Of a DNA stretch of 64,000 bases, positions 43,100 through 54,704 are shown piece by piece. The notes beneath the pieces were generated by a model. The model saw only the letters and a program-made list of their open reading frames with translations, was not told where the DNA came from and made no database searches. The position numbers were made by a program, and so were the translations under genes. The stretch is taken from contig OX235273.1 in assembly GCA_944472155.2 (NCBI GenBank), positions 89,522,793 through 89,586,792 of the forward strand, given 5' to 3'. This DNA comes from Trichobilharzia szidati (taxonomy: Eukaryota > Platyhelminthes > Trematoda > Strigeidida > Schistosomatidae). Numbering within the stretch: position 1 is the first letter of the stretch; each line of letters starts with the position of its first letter.

Positions 43100-45117
43100 A
43101 GTAATACGGTTACCAAGGGAGTGAGAGATTGACTACACTCTCTTTCTGTATGCATAAGTTTGATCTGAAACGCTTGATTGCAATTGCTTGAGCAAATCAT
43201 AATAATTTCGCTGTCCTTTGTATGTTTAATATTTTGAAGGATTTGGAAATCTCGACAAAATGACCCGTATCCACAAGGTGTCTGGTAGTTGCACTTTGTA
43301 AATATCTGCTGCCTTTTAAGCATTAGTTTCTTATAATATGCTCTGAAAACCGGATAGAAGCCCTTCTTTCTGTCCTTTCAATGTACTTGCTGCCACAGGT
43401 GCACGTAAATTTATAAATGCAGTTGGATGTAACATAAACACGGTACTTATCGAGTTTCGATTGGCTTACAGAGCATGTAGTGCTGTATAGCTTCACCAGC
43501 TTAGGAGCAGGGAAGCATCTTTTTATTGCTCCTTTCATCCCCTTTTCAATCTTTTGTGATACTGCTTCTCCTTTGAATGGGAGGCAAATGAACACTTTCT
43601 TTTCTTTCAACTGTTGGATACTTCGCTTTCTCGTCCTTTTCTTCGCTGTACTTTAGGATAAATCCCTTTGGATGCCCGTTCTCCCTAAGGCATTTTTCAA
43701 CAAAGCTTAATTCTTCTTCTACCTCGTAAGGCGAACATAACTTCCTGGCTCTGTCGTACAGTGTCCTTACTAATCCCCACTTATAGCTGATACGTCAGAA
43801 GCTGTTGTAGTGAAGATTTTGTCCCGTCCAGGTCTCTTTTCTGTAGATGGAATTTTCGACCGTTCCATCGTTTCTTCTTTTCACATTAAGGTCCAGGAAA
43901 TTGAACTCGTCGTTGTGTTCATATTCCGTGGTGAATTTAATGTTTGGGTGGGTCTCATTAAGGCGGTTAAATAATACGGATGCCTGACTCATGTCGTTAC
44001 AAACAACAAACGTATCATCAACATATTGACGATAGTATGTTGTTTCATTGATAGCATCATTTAGTCGCGTCTGTTCGAGATAACTCCTGAAGATGTCGGC
44101 TAGAATAGGTGCTAGGGTTGAACCCATGGCGACCCCATCAATTTGTCGGTAGAATTGGTTGTTGGATTTGAATTGGATGTCTTTTGTGCAAAGAATTAGT
44201 AGGCGCTTCATCTCTGTTTCCGGTAATGGCAATAGATCTGTTTGTTTACAAATGATGTCTATTGTTTCCATCACTGGTACATTTGTAGATAAGGCAGTCA
44301 CGTCATATGACACCATTGGTGTATTTGATATATCAACATGGTCGACTTCTTTAGAAAATTGGAAGGTGTCATCCAAGCTATGATTTGCGAATTTATTTCT
44401 AAATGGCTCCAATGAATCAGCTAACCATCGAGCTAGTTTGTGGCATGGTGAGTTCATCACTGATAATATGGGTCTTAAGGGCACATTGGCCTTACGGATT
44501 TTTAGCAGACCGTACATAAATGGGAAGTGCCCACCTTTTGACCTGAGTTCGTTGTAAGTTTTGTTGTCGATCAGTTTCCTGGTGAGGAGTTCTTTGAGGC
44601 ATTTATTTACTTTATTTTCAAATGACGTTGCTGCATCCTTCTTAGTTTTGTCCACCTGAAATTTTTCGGGATCGTTAGGAGTTGTCAACATTTTATGTAC
44701 ATAATCAGTTTTATTCATTATAACAACTCCATAACCTTTATCGGGTCTAAACATGACGATGTCATCATTTTCTTTAGTCTCTTTAGTGCCTCTCTATGCT
44801 CCTCAGTAGCGTCTTCTGTTTTTCAGATGGTGATGTGTGGAATTGGTTGGTTATATCAAACACATTGGACTTTAGCCATCCTCTTTTGTCTTCGTCCACA
44901 GGTTTCAGGTCAGAAAGTTGATGGTATAAGTATTCAAATTGCGTTTCTGTATCTACACGGTTTATGTGCTTCTTGAGGACGTGAGACTTGAATCTCAAAG
45001 ATGAGGCTTCTAATTCAATTTTGCTTGATTGTAAATTTGACAGATTACACATGTAGCGTTCAGGTGCTTCTAGGAAATCTCTTTTGTGTACGGATTTTAT
45101 GTGAAGGAAGAAGTGAA
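43100..45117 (-). pseudogene. PLE-1 reverse transcriptase / GIY-YIG endonuclease, two frameshifts
   Basis: Three open pieces. N-terminal (44783-45117): HKRDFLEAPERYMCNL, LKSNVFDITNQF. RT (43795-44754): FRPDKGYGVVIMNKTDYV, GLLKIRKANVPLRPILSV, SYDVTALSTNV (motif A), QIDGVAMGSTLAPILAD (motif B), YVDDTFVVCND (motif C), FLDLNVKRR, RKETWTGQNLHYNSF. GIY-YIG (43323-43610): CIYKFTCTCGSKYIERTER, where YIG has become YIE. Frame breaks near 44780 and 43700. RT residues are intact; the nuclease glycine is not. Confidence 0.9.
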
Positions 45118-45330
45118 GGTAAATAAGCCGCTAACTATCCTAGGAATTACAAATGAATCATTATTCCATTCTTAGTAGCAATAATATACTTTTCTCTTTA
45201 CTCTTTTTACTTTCATTATTATTGTGTCATCACTAAATTGTGTAATTATTTTCTCCTAACCACGTTATGCGAAGAGAATTCTATACTGTAAAGAAATTTG
45301 TGTTTAGAATAAAGTTTTTCCTATATTTTA

Positions 45331-45535
45331 TTCCTTTGCGTTCCGAGTGAAACATTAAGCTTCAGGCTTGGGCTTGAAGTTTCAGTAGGAGCGGTGTTTT
45401 TTTACGGGATGGTGTTGCTAGCCTCTTGTCCAACCTTCGCTCTTTGCGGACTTACAACGAGCTAGAGGAGATAAAGGCGTGCACCGGGCACTTGCATTAT
45501 TGGCGATCATTCTACCGCTGAACCACCAACGCACA
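45331..45535 (-). mobile_element. SINE-1, old copy with shortened head
   Basis: The plus strand reads TTCCTTTGCGTTCCGAGTGA (tail), GGGCTTGAAGTTTCAGTAGG, ACGGGATGGTGTTGCTAGCC, GAGGAGATAAAGGCGTGCAC, then GGCGATCATTCTACCGCTGA (head). The box B region is deleted, so it cannot drive polymerase III as is. No duplication found. Confidence 0.78.
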
Positions 45536-46240
45536 AAGCCATATCGTTGACCATGAATCGAATTCGGACCTTTCACGTAAGATATACTCACCACTATACA
45601 ATTGAGGAGCACTCAGAATAAAATCATTATTTAATTTAAAAGAAACGAGGAGCTTAATAGGAGTTCAGTAATAGTTTGGCTGATTCCTTGTAGTTAGAAA
45701 TATAACTAAGCGGGTGAATCAATGACCAGAAGACTATAACATCTTATTCATTCACATGGCCAATGTATACAGCTACTGTTGACTGACACTGTCCTTACTC
45801 TTGGCTATTCATTTACAAACATGATGGAAAGTTGATTGGCTTCAAAATAGTGTTTTTGTCACAAATCAAACTTAGTTGGTGAACCAGTGAAAACTTCAGC
45901 TAATTGTACTCAAATCTCCACATACGTATAGGGACAATTACTGTCCAATAACTGAGGATATAGACTCTACCACATTTTAAATTGGTAGAGATAAGGAACC
46001 CTAGATCTCTACATTATAACGTTTGCGTTGAGTTCACAGTTTACCCTACAGATCAAGCTTTTTTCTAAGGTGTAGAAAACTACCTAATAGAAAGTAGTAT
46101 ATTCAATTCAACTAAGAGAAATCACTTTACTTTCATCAAGTTTTTCTACCTGTACCATTGGTAATAGTATATCCACTAAAGATAAATAATGTACTGATAT
46201 TTTCCTCTATAGTAAACAAAGCTTAATTGGTTGGGTGAGC
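45536..46240. other. no recognised feature
   Basis: Nothing recognised. Confidence 0.4.
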
Positions 46241-46244
46241 TAAA

Positions 46245-46465
46245 TCATGAATTGGTAGAAGTTAAATTCATGAGCATTAAATCGGGTCCCAGTGGCTGAA
46301 TGGTATACGAGCTTGCCTTGTAACCGGAAGGTCCTGGGTTCGAATCCCCAGTGGGTGCGTACTTCCGACGATTCCCAAACTAGGTGAAACAGCAGCTGTC
46401 CAGTACTCCCTGGTTTTCAATGGTTCTCTAACTGATATCAGTCCGTGATCAACTCGTCAAAACAT
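46245..46465 (+). mobile_element. SINE-2 copy
   Basis: AATTGGTAGAAGTTAAATTC, box A area CAGTGGCTGAATGGTATACG, CTTGTAACCGGAAGGTCC, box B GGGTTCGAATCCCC, hammerhead at 46359-46406, then ACTCCCTGGTTTTCAATGG and GATATCAGTCCGTGATC. The tRNA-like head is well kept. The leader of the long form is only partly present. Confidence 0.85.
46359..46406 (+). ncRNA. SINE-2 hammerhead, mutated stem II and III
   Basis: GTACTT (stem I), CCGACGA (core; U4 is C), TTCC with a shortened GG.T partner, GAA, ACAGCAGCTGT (an AGC repeated within stem III), C, CAGTAC. C3 and G8 are present, unlike copies at 19-20 kb, but the fold is damaged. Confidence 0.6.
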
Positions 46466-46891
46466 AACTAGCCCTTACAAAGCAAACTATAGAAAAGCTT
46501 AATTCCAAAATAAGCTTCAATACCTTATGGAAGACAACCAGATCTCGCACAGCTTTTACAGACTTTAAGGTATATTACATCACTTACCTAGGGAATATTA
46601 AGTGATACGTGCTTTAAATCGTTCCTGCCCGCTTTACCTAATAAATCACATCGGATGTTTAAGCATTTTGGCCTGAATTACCTTTTGATTACAAGCCTGT
46701 GAAGTGGTGTTTATTGTGTATGTTTGACTGCATGATTTACATTGGAAAATGTTTTTATCAGTTGTTAAGACGATCTGAATGAGAAATTCGATATCCATGC
46801 TGAATGTTGAAGAACACAGTGAATATCTACCCAACGCAAACCATGGAATGTAATCAACATCAATACTAATTGAGTTACGTAAGACAAGTCA

Positions 46892-47106
46892 GAAGTTCTC
46901 AATGGCTCAGATGCATCCACTTGTTGTGACTTATAATATCCAATATAACTATATTGTTCTTCGATATTACTATTCTGTTTGCCTTATATCTCTGTTTTGA
47001 ATCTCTTTTTACTTTCTTCTCTTGCTTTGTGTGCTACATGGAGTGTGACGACTTGAACTGCTGCACATTGGTGCATAGTTCTACGTTGAAACCAGTCAGT
47101 CAGTCA
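46892..47106 (+). repeat. dispersed repeat ending in (CAGT)n
   Basis: Shares order and many words with 55415-55625: CTCA.TGGC.CAGATGCAT, TATTACTATTCT, GATCTCTTTTT-like, TTTGTGTGCT.CATGG.GTGTG, TCTACGTTGAAACCAGTCAG. Ends with CAGTCAGTCAG. In the 55-kb copy it follows SINE-2 without a gap, suggesting it can be the 3' part of a longer SINE-2 unit. No coding frame. Confidence 0.65.
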
Positions 47107-47857
47107 AAAGATATGCTAGTCACTGTTGTGTATTTCTTTTAATGTAACACAGCTGAAAGTAATCAATAGATGGTGCAAACAAATGTGAATCTTGCATTCT
47201 GAATTCCCTTTAAATTTGATAAACATGTGATCGATGATGAAAAAGTTGACCGGATAAGCAGAAAAGTTAATCATGAGAAGTTATGAATTTTTCGAAGACC
47301 ACAATATATATATATATATATCAAAATATTCTGATGACAGTATTGTTATCTCATGTTCAGTTTTTAAAAAGCAAATATTTCAAGGTCAGTCTTATTTCCA
47401 CCCAAAGTTGACATTTCACGATAATTATCGCCTGACTAAACCTTAACCTATTTCAAATGAATAAATTTAGAAATTTATGTACATTACTCATCAGCTGATA
47501 GACACACTTTTTGAAAAGATCAATGTAATGAGTCGATATAATAATAAGTATTAAAGCATCAATAGCCAATAAATCTGCTTGTTTCAATGTATACACACTA
47601 CATTTACTAAAACAAATAATAATAATGAGTATAGAAATTGCTAGGAAAGGCAAGATATTATTTCTCAATTCTTGCATTTTTTAAATTCAGTGTATATCTG
47701 CTTGAAAAATCGATTTTAAATTTGAGCTAACGTTTAATACCTTAACGGCATAGTCTGTAAGATTTGTATAAGAAAATAATTTTGGTGAGCAAATTTATAT
47801 TGCCAAAAAATATTATAAGATGTTTTATGACGGCAAACATTGCTTCACTTGGTTACA
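47107..47857. other. no recognised feature
   Basis: AT-rich with a (TA)n run at about 47305-47321. Nothing else. Confidence 0.4.
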
Positions 47858-48010
47858 GGATTTCATCATGAGCTGACATTGGTTAGAGAACCATTGGAAA
47901 ACCTGGGAGTACTAGAAAGCTGTTTCGTCCTAGTTTGGGACTCTCCATCAGTACGCACCCACCGGGGTTCGAACCCAGGACCTTCTGGTTACAAGGCGAG
48001 CTCCTATTAA
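47858..48010 (-). mobile_element. SINE-2, head-truncated
   Basis: The minus strand holds box B (GGTTCGAACCCC-type), hammerhead at 47909-47954, CTCCCAGGTTTTCCAATGG and GTCAGCTCATGATGAAATCC. The head stops at GAGCTCCTATTAACC, where box A should follow. Confidence 0.82.
47909..47954 (-). ncRNA. SINE-2 hammerhead with A at core position 3
   Basis: Minus strand: GTACTG, core ATGGAGA, GTCC/GGAC around CAAACTA, GAA, ACAG/CTTT, C, TAGTAC. A3 as in the 19-20 kb copies; stem III has a mismatch. Confidence 0.65.
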
Positions 48011-48231
48011 CCAATACTTGAATATTGCTTCACTTGGTTGATATCAGTATGCAGTGAAAACTGCTTGGAAGTCAATGGATAACAGTCTACTGATCATTAG
48101 AGAATTGCTTTGGGATGGGTTCTACTACGAAGTTGTGTTTAATTTAGTCAGCCTAGCGGGAGATTTCATATGGGATCACTGAGTACATAGAGAATAATGA
48201 AAATTCGATGGATCTAGGAGTTCATGAAAAG

Positions 48232-48560
48232 TCAGTGCATCAGTGCCACTGAGAATGATTTTGGGGCATATATATAAGAACAAAGTTCAGCGAAGAGTCT
48301 CTTTTCCGTGAATTCATTCCGGTTATTTATACAATCTCTGAGAAAATCGGTCTTCTCATTGAATTCAGCAAGCTTGACAGAATAGCGCAGAAACCCATTA
48401 AGTTCCTGCACTGTCACAGGGTCCTTGCTAATTTTTAATTCACGGAAAATACCCATCCAGACATGAATATAAGAACAAAAATTTTAGTGAAGAGTCTCTT
48501 TTCGGCGAATTCATCTAGCTGTACAATCGCATTTATGTATAATTATTTAGTGTGTGCGTA
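48232..48560 (-). repeat. tandem PLE terminal-repeat fragments with decayed hammerheads
   Basis: Two direct copies of ATAAGAACAAA...GAAGAGTCTCTTTTC...GAATTCAT at about 48275-48345 and 48472-48545, matching 16449-16532. An open frame of 74 codons (48232-48456, minus) runs through the first and carries FTEKRLFAEL encoded by the ribozyme region itself. On the minus strand each copy gives GAA and stem III AAGAG/CTCTT but a broken core. Direct repetition is the arrangement of tandem PLE terminal repeats. Confidence 0.55.
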
Positions 48561-49000
48561 TACATTAGGGTTGTCAAAGGAAAATAAAAATTAGTTAGGG
48601 TTATTCTTTACGTCATCAAAATAATTCAAAAATGTGGTGAATAATCAAAGTGTAACTAAGGGGTGGTGAAGATTGGCAAATACCGACAACGGTTACGTGA
48701 TATGAACGACACCCAGGAAAATAGGACGTTAATGAGATAGCATGGACATACGTGTCCAAAATGATTTATGTAATAGGTAGAAAGAGTAAATAAAGGGTGC
48801 GTTAAGAAAAAGTTAGTAAAATGTCATGTAAAAATTCAAATTCAGATTATAAGGAGATAAGGCTCTTGTTGTCTATATCAATCCTTGCGATAGATATTTA
48901 TTTTATTTTTTACTTCTAAAGTCACTTCCCAGTAATTATATCAGTTATTTCACCCCCTATTACTCAAGAATAGGCTACTGTACATTTTTGGAAAATTTAA
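48561..49000. other. no recognised feature
   Basis: Nothing recognised. Confidence 0.35.
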
Positions 49001-49003
49001 ATA

Positions 49004-49080
49004 CTGATGTCAGCTCGTGATGAAATCTTCCATCCAATTAAACAAAATCCCTACAAAACCAATACTTGAAAATCTGAATA
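49004..49080 (+). repeat. SINE-2 3' end fragment
   Basis: GATGTCAGCTCGTGATGAAA, then AATCCCTACAAAACCAATAC and TTGAAAATC, the same words that end the palindromic SINE-2 copies at 19.4-19.7 kb. The ribozyme and head are absent. Confidence 0.6.
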
Positions 49081-49139
49081 CGACTGTACAGCCTCTGAAG
49101 ATGATTTCGTCGATAAAGAAAATTTTCTTCACGATATAT

Positions 49140-49625
49140 ATTTCTTCAGAGATCTGGTTCGTCTTTGAAAGCGTTCACCGATGAAGCTGTTATTACTGAA
49201 TCTGGTAAGGAGTTCCAGTCGTTAACCACTCTGTGAGAGAATCTAAATTCCAGCCGTATTTTGTTCGACCTCGGTTTGAACAACTCCTTGTGGTGACCTC
49301 GTAAATGTATCCTAGAGGGAGAGAAAAGGTTTGAAAGGTCAATCCCTAAATCACCCTTTAATATATGGTATGCCAAAATTAAATCGCCTCTCTTCCTTCG
49401 GTATGATAATGGGAAGAGATTTAAGTACGCCATCGTCTTATCATAAGGAAGGTGTGAGATACCACTAACTAATTTGATTCCTACCCTCTATACTGTTTCC
49501 AGGATATGTGCCTCCTTTTTGAAGCATGGACTTACCGTTTGTATGCAGTATTCTAGATGAGGTCTGACATATGTTGCATAGTGCTTGGAACATACCCTCG
49601 TCTAAAATAGCCTTATTAACAAAGT
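49140..49625 (-). pseudogene. LINE reverse transcriptase C-terminal fragment (CR1/Rex-like)
   Basis: Minus strand, second half in one frame: AYLNLFPLSYRRKRGDLILA, FSPSRIHLRGHHKELFKP, RFSHRVVNDWNSLPDSV, VNAFKDEPDL. The upstream part (49434-49625) reads YVRPHLEYCIQ, VSPCFKKE and ILETVYR in another frame. These are the hallmark C-terminal strings of CR1-type LINEs (PHLEYC, RGDLI, WNSLP, NAFK). The catalytic palm is missing. It is a different LINE from the one at 52 kb. Confidence 0.82.
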
Positions 49626-49629
49626 ATTA

Positions 49630-51725
49630 GAAGTTGGAACTATACCCAAGGCGGAAGGAGGGGGTGGAGAAGTTTCTTCTGTGTACATAAATCTGGGTTT
49701 TCTATCCGGTTAGCTAAGGCCTTGGCAGTACAAAGTATATGAAAGTTTACTGTTTTCGGGAGGCTTTTTTTTCAATTTATCTGACTTTTAATAAATTCTC
49801 CTTACATAGTGAGTGACCGGTGTTAAGTATATGTTCAATTATAGCACTCCTTATTGATCCACTGTTACCTTTCGTTAACAAGCTGGATAATGTTCTTTGA
49901 CTCTTTTAGATAAAACACTCATAAAACGATCTATATATCTCGCTCCACATGAGCAAGTGGATACACATAGACGTGATCAAATGCGATAGTTTATCTTTGG
50001 AGTTGCTGAAGAACAATGGGCGACTTGAGAATGCCAGTCATAATGTAGCAGCAGAGAATGTTCTTTTCAGGGTGTTAGATATTCTTCTCTTTTGGATGTC
50101 GTCCAGAAGGTCGCCTTTGAACGCCAAATTCATGTGTAGCATCTTTTACGGCACAGAGTGAGGTTGTTCTTTGTTGATTTTCAGCTTTATATGTCGATCT
50201 ATAAAGCGTGGTAGATAACCATTCTCAAGTATTGTCTTCCTCAAGAGAGTGATGTCTTCTTCTACTGATTCCGGGCTGCAGAGCCTACGGATACTAGTTG
50301 CAAGAGATATTATCAGATTCCGCTTGCAGTTGATGGGTACCCAACTGTAAAGGTTTGTCAGCTGGTCTTTCCACGTAGGCTTTCTATATATTGATCTCTT
50401 CAGAGTCCCATCAGTCTTCTTTGTTAGTCGAACGTCCAGAAATGAGATTGTCTGTCCGGTTTCTGCTTCAGTTGTAAATTTGATGGCTGGGTCACAGCTA
50501 TTAAATTTATTATCAAACATGATAAAAGTGTCATCAGCGTACCTTTTGTACATAGAGATATTATCAATTGTAGGTTTTAACGAACCATTTTCCAAACTTG
50601 GCATGAAAATATCTGCAAGTAACGAGCCTAAAGGTGAACACATAGCTGTCTATAAATAGTACCATAATGTGAATTGAACGTTCAAAGTGCATCTAAGTAG
50701 AAGTTCTTTTAACTTGGGTGTAGGTATTCCGATATTCGACATCGAGTGATATCATGCGGTTGTCGCCCACTTTCACATCTTTGATACTGTCGATGAATTC
50801 AAACGTGTCTCGAAGAGAGTATTTTGAAATTTGCTCTCCAACAGGCTGTAGGAGTCCTGCCAGCCATTTCGCACTTGGATGGTATGGAGATCCGAACATG
50901 TTCAAAATAGGGCGCAACGGAAGTCCCTGTCTGTGAGCTTTTGGGTAGTCCATATAGTCGGGGTATTATCGAACCGGTTGGTGGAATGCTGTCGTAGACG
51001 TTTTCAGCGATAAGGTGATCACTTTTCAGCTTTCTCGAAATCCCAGTGAGTTGCATTTCTGTTTTGTGTTTCTCTTTTTCAGGTGCAGCGAACTTGTTGT
51101 CTGAAAGAATTGCTAACATTTTATCAATATAGTCTTTTCTATCAATTAGGACTATACCAGTACCTTTATCAGGGCGTATGATCAGCAATTCCTTGTTACG
51201 TCTTAGTGGCTTGAGCTGTTCTCTGTGTTTTTTAGTCAATAGATTATTGCACTTAGACTTACCATTGAGGCACTGATGAAATGAGTCTAGAATTGTTGAC
51301 TTGAAACGTTTGAACTCCTTTTCAGAGACTAGGAAAAGATCGCTAGTCACACTGATCAGATTTTCGCACTCAACATATTTATGGAGCATGCTAATGTTTC
51401 GATTCTTGTCTCAGAATGTTTGCCCGAAAGACAAGGCCTTCAGTTGTATAGGGGATAAAGTTACTGAAGAAAGGACCTTCCTGAAATTTGCGTCATATTT
51501 CAGTGGCTTTCAGGCTACTTAATAGATTTGAATGGACAGTTTTCGCGCGCTTCTCTATAACCATACTCATAAACTCAGTGAAAGCTTGGCATTCATCATT
51601 TGACAACTCACATAACACAGAGGATCATTGTGCTATGTTTTTCTCCAGTTTCGGGACACGTGAAAGAATGGAATCGATGAACCATGTAACCGATAGTCTC
51701 CAGCCATTGGTTTTAAGAGTCTGAA
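49630..51725 (-). mobile_element. PLE-1 element, old, nearly full coding length
   Basis: A PLE on the minus strand from an N-terminal region near 51700 to a decayed GIY-YIG end near 49700. Many frame breaks. No hammerhead found at its left end, where the sequence passes into the LINE fragment. I do not see inverted arms. Confidence 0.8.
49700..51520 (-). pseudogene. PLE-1 reverse transcriptase / GIY-YIG endonuclease, multiply broken
   Basis: Pieces in order: TLSPIQLKALSFGQTF, LIIRPDKGTGIVLIDRKDYI, PRLYGLPK, GLPLRPILNMFGSPYHPSAK, MISLDVEYRNTY (motif A area, damaged), MCSPLGSLLADIF (motif B), YADDTFIMFDNK (motif C as YADD), ISFLDVRLTKK, RKPTWKDQLTNLYSWVPI, NGYLPRFIDRH, then a decayed GIY-YIG: C.CGARYIDRF-type text near 49960-49920, with D where YIG has G. 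RT aspartates remain. Dead element. Confidence 0.85.
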
Positions 51726-51904
51726 TGACTCCGGCCACACAAACTATACCCCACTATATGTCTCAAATTAACAATCAAAGACTTTGTGGATTATTGCCGT
51801 ATCTTTGTTTGATTACACCTAACTCTTTTCCAACGGAACTGTATTTCAGTTGATTATGGTGGTCGAGAAGAGGGATAGTCCGTCATGCATAAAATATGTG
51901 GGAA

Positions 51905-52712
51905 CAATCTTGATAGTGGATGAAAACTAGACCCAAGGGGTTTTCTAAATTATATCGCTCCGTAATGAAAACTACTATTCTCTATTGTTCCCCCTTAGTT
52001 TTTCCCGGGCTACTGAAGAAAGACTATAACATATTACGCAGGATGTTAAAGGTTGTCAGCAGGGTAAGCAACGTGCCACTTAACCAGCTTGTTAATATTC
52101 TGGTTGACAGGCACATGGACTCATGTGAAAAATGGGCCAAGTCCATTTTATCTGACTCACATCACCGTCTTCACTCACAACTCCGTCCTTGTATCTCATC
52201 AGACAAAACCAAAAGCCCATATAGAAAACTATATGCTCGCACCAGCAAGTACAAAAACTCAACCATACCCTACTTAGCTCGTGTTCTGTGCGATAAAGAA
52301 AGCATTAGGCGTGACACCTATAATTCATTAAGTAGTCAGTAGAACAACTGGATCTCGTCTTTCCAACTCATATCATTTATAGGTACAACATTTTCTTTCT
52401 TTCTTTTCCTTTTCTCTCTCTTCTTTTTCCGTTATGTGCTGCTTTATTTCTTTCTCTCGCTTACGCCAGTAAATATGACAGCACCTACTTTTCTAACACC
52501 TTCAAACACTGTTCAACTTTGGCTTTGCTACCAACATGCCAATATGTTGTTGTCATAATGAACTTAAATTTCCTTAATCTATGCAGAATTTTATTTATTG
52601 ATAATGTACTAACTGGATGCAATACTGTAGTAAAAATGTTGAGAATTCCATTCTGTATCACAAGTACTGTTTTGGAATAAAGCAAATTACTATTATTATT
52701 ATTATTACTAGT
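51905..52712 (+). mobile_element. LINE 3' end with (ATT)n tail (CR1/Jockey-like)
   Basis: Coding remnant 51920-52342 followed by about 350 bp of 3' untranslated sequence ending GGAATAAAGCAAATTACT and (ATT)n at about 52690-52710. The 5' edge near 51905 is abrupt. It is the better copy of the family seen at 421-645. Confidence 0.8.
51920..52342 (+). pseudogene. LINE reverse transcriptase C-terminal segment
   Basis: An open frame of 140 codons: KTTILYCSPLVFPGLLKKDY, RRMLKVVSRVSNVPLNQLVN, LVDRHMDSCEKWAKSILSDS, LRPCISSDKTKS, YARTSKYKNSTIPYLARVL, ending in a natural stop. This is the C-terminal region after the RT domain. The YCSP string is typical of the segment following the thumb in Jockey/CR1-type LINEs. 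No catalytic residues. Frame is clean, so the copy is not very old. Confidence 0.8.
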
Positions 52713-53904
52713 TATTGATAATTCACCGTAGTGAAAACAACTGAAAAGTTATTTGTTCATCAAGTTTTAAAAGGAGATGGTTACTGTCATGTGAAGATGA
52801 AATTATGTTGTAAGCTTTCCTTAAATCAAAATAATACAGTGCTATACATTTGTTACTCTAAGCTAAATAAGAGTTTACCTGTCTGAAAAATCAAGTTCAG
52901 CTCTTAATCCTCCATTGGGAATTTTCAGCAGGTAGTTTCTACTCTCAGGTCTCCCTTTCTAAAAAAATAATCTTAAAAAGCAAAAAAAAGTTTTCAAGTT
53001 TTCCACACAAAGATTTATTCAACAAGATGTAATCACTTTGCTGCTTTAGAGCTCAGTTGTCATATATTTCACTAGGTTGCGGTCAATGGAATCGGTCACT
53101 TGTTGCTCCTGTTGCAACAAATAAAGAAATAGAATGTTAAGTGGTTGAAGGTAGTCAGAAAACTATCCTGCTTCAACTAGTATTCTTGTTTGTTGCTACT
53201 TATTAGTAAGATTTACTTACAGCTTTAAAGAATTTCATATTTCATTACAATTTTGTGTTGACTGTAGCCATAAAGCTTTAAGGTCATCTAGTGAACAGTA
53301 ATCAAAATAAGGACATACTGTTTCAAACGAAATGGACTGAAAATTGCATACTAGGCAGAGAAACACTTCCCTACCTCCTATGAAACATCAGACAGCAGCA
53401 ATTAAATGACAGCGTAAAATACTATTATTTTCAAATACATAAAGCCTATACTGAATTAATTTCTTGTATAATTGATATATCCTATAGACACTTTGAAATG
53501 ACTAAATCTACCCAATTCCACACATTTTTATTTACGCTTAAATAATTATCACTTTTCAACAAATTGCCTTTCAAAAAAAATAATAAAATAGGGAATAAAC
53601 CTAATAGTCAGTTTGAAATGCAAAAAAATACTGCTTTTAATGTTAGACAAGCATAAAGGGAATTCATAAGTTGTGTCAGCTACCATTCAGTGACTAGTGC
53701 CTCTATATCGTGCTTCCGTATCCTATTAGCTATAACAGAAATAGTTCAGTGTTGACTTCAGGGTATACAATTTTTCTTAGATTTGTTGGTCAGTAAATAT
53801 TATATTGTAATGCAGGATCGTGCTAAATAATTTCGCAGATAAAATGAAAAACTAATCAAAAAGTAGTAATCAATGAGTACGAAAAGTATGAATTGATTTT
53901 AGGT
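52713..53904. other. no recognised feature
   Basis: 1.2 kb AT-rich; nothing recognised. Confidence 0.4.
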
Positions 53905-54078
53905 GGTTGGTGGCAATTGATAGAAAGCTGTGAACCTAGTTTGCATACTTAATGACACTCATCAACAAGGGGCACTTGAAATGTTGAAGGAACTTATGCT
54001 CCCCAGAGATCCAACCTCGCGTCACCCCATGATGCAGTCACAGATGTGACCAATGAGCTGTTCGACACATGACTGACC
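53905..54078 (-). mobile_element. SINE-3, old copy
   Basis: Minus strand: CGAACAGCTCATTGGTCACA (box A area), GGTGACGCGAGGTTGGATCT (box B area), AAGTTCCTTCAA, CCTTGTTGATGAGTG (hammerhead core with T for C3), CAAACTAGGTTCA, and ATCAATTGCCACCAACC. GAA of the ribozyme is lost. No duplication seen. Confidence 0.68.
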
Positions 54079-54704
54079 TACATTTAGGAATGTAGTGGAT
54101 AAACTGACTGAACACTTGAGAGTAATGAATAGATTTGTTTGTGATTCGTTAACGCTTATTGACCAAAAGACAATAGATCATTGGGAAAGTAATATGTGGT
54201 TTTAATGGTCAAATTAATTTAAGATAAAACTGAATATTGTAAAGTGCATCTTCAATGAAAACTATGGGTAGTTCTTGTTTAGAGAACAGATTTCAGTAGC
54301 CCTGACTGGCGCTTATCTTAGGTTTAGAGATTCTTGTCAATTGGTTCATCCTTATGCTTAATATCAATTAAACCACACCACACTCTAAAACAGCATCGTA
54401 TCATTTAGCTGAGTGACAACACTGCACACCTAATGGACCGGTTTCAATCAAAATAAAAAAAGTAAACGTAAATTTTACACGCTTTATTTCTATCATTACT
54501 GAAACGACTAAGCCTTTTCTAGTCGTTTCACTGCAAGGAGAGCACTTAGTTAATCAAGCATATATTTTATTTGTTTATTCTCATTGGAAAAATAGCTATT
54601 CGCTTCTAATTAATGGCTGACTACGAGATCAACTTCGTAGAGTCCTAGACAAAAGTAGTTACGGATAGGGTCCACCATATCTGATATGAGAATGGATGGC
54701 ATTC
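54079..54704. other. no recognised feature
   Basis: Nothing recognised except a self-complementary pair, CGACTAAG...CTAGTCG, near 54505-54535. Confidence 0.35.

Larger units (their letters stand above)
42702..45125 (-). mobile_element. PLE-1 element, nearly complete, with hammerhead
   Basis: The longest PLE here. From right to left: N-terminal region (45117-44783), RT (44754-43795), linker and GIY-YIG (43794-43323), C-terminus to about 43100 and the 3' region with a hammerhead at 42741-42793. It starts within the N-terminal part (FFLHIKSVHKRDFLEAPERY), so it is only slightly 5'-truncated. I see no inverted arm at the right end, unlike the 14.3-kb copy. Confidence 0.88.

Noticed and set aside
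46646..46834. Minus-strand frame with CKSCSQTYTINTTSQAC
   Set aside because: The spaced cysteines suggested a zinc finger exon, but no splice context or second motif supports it.
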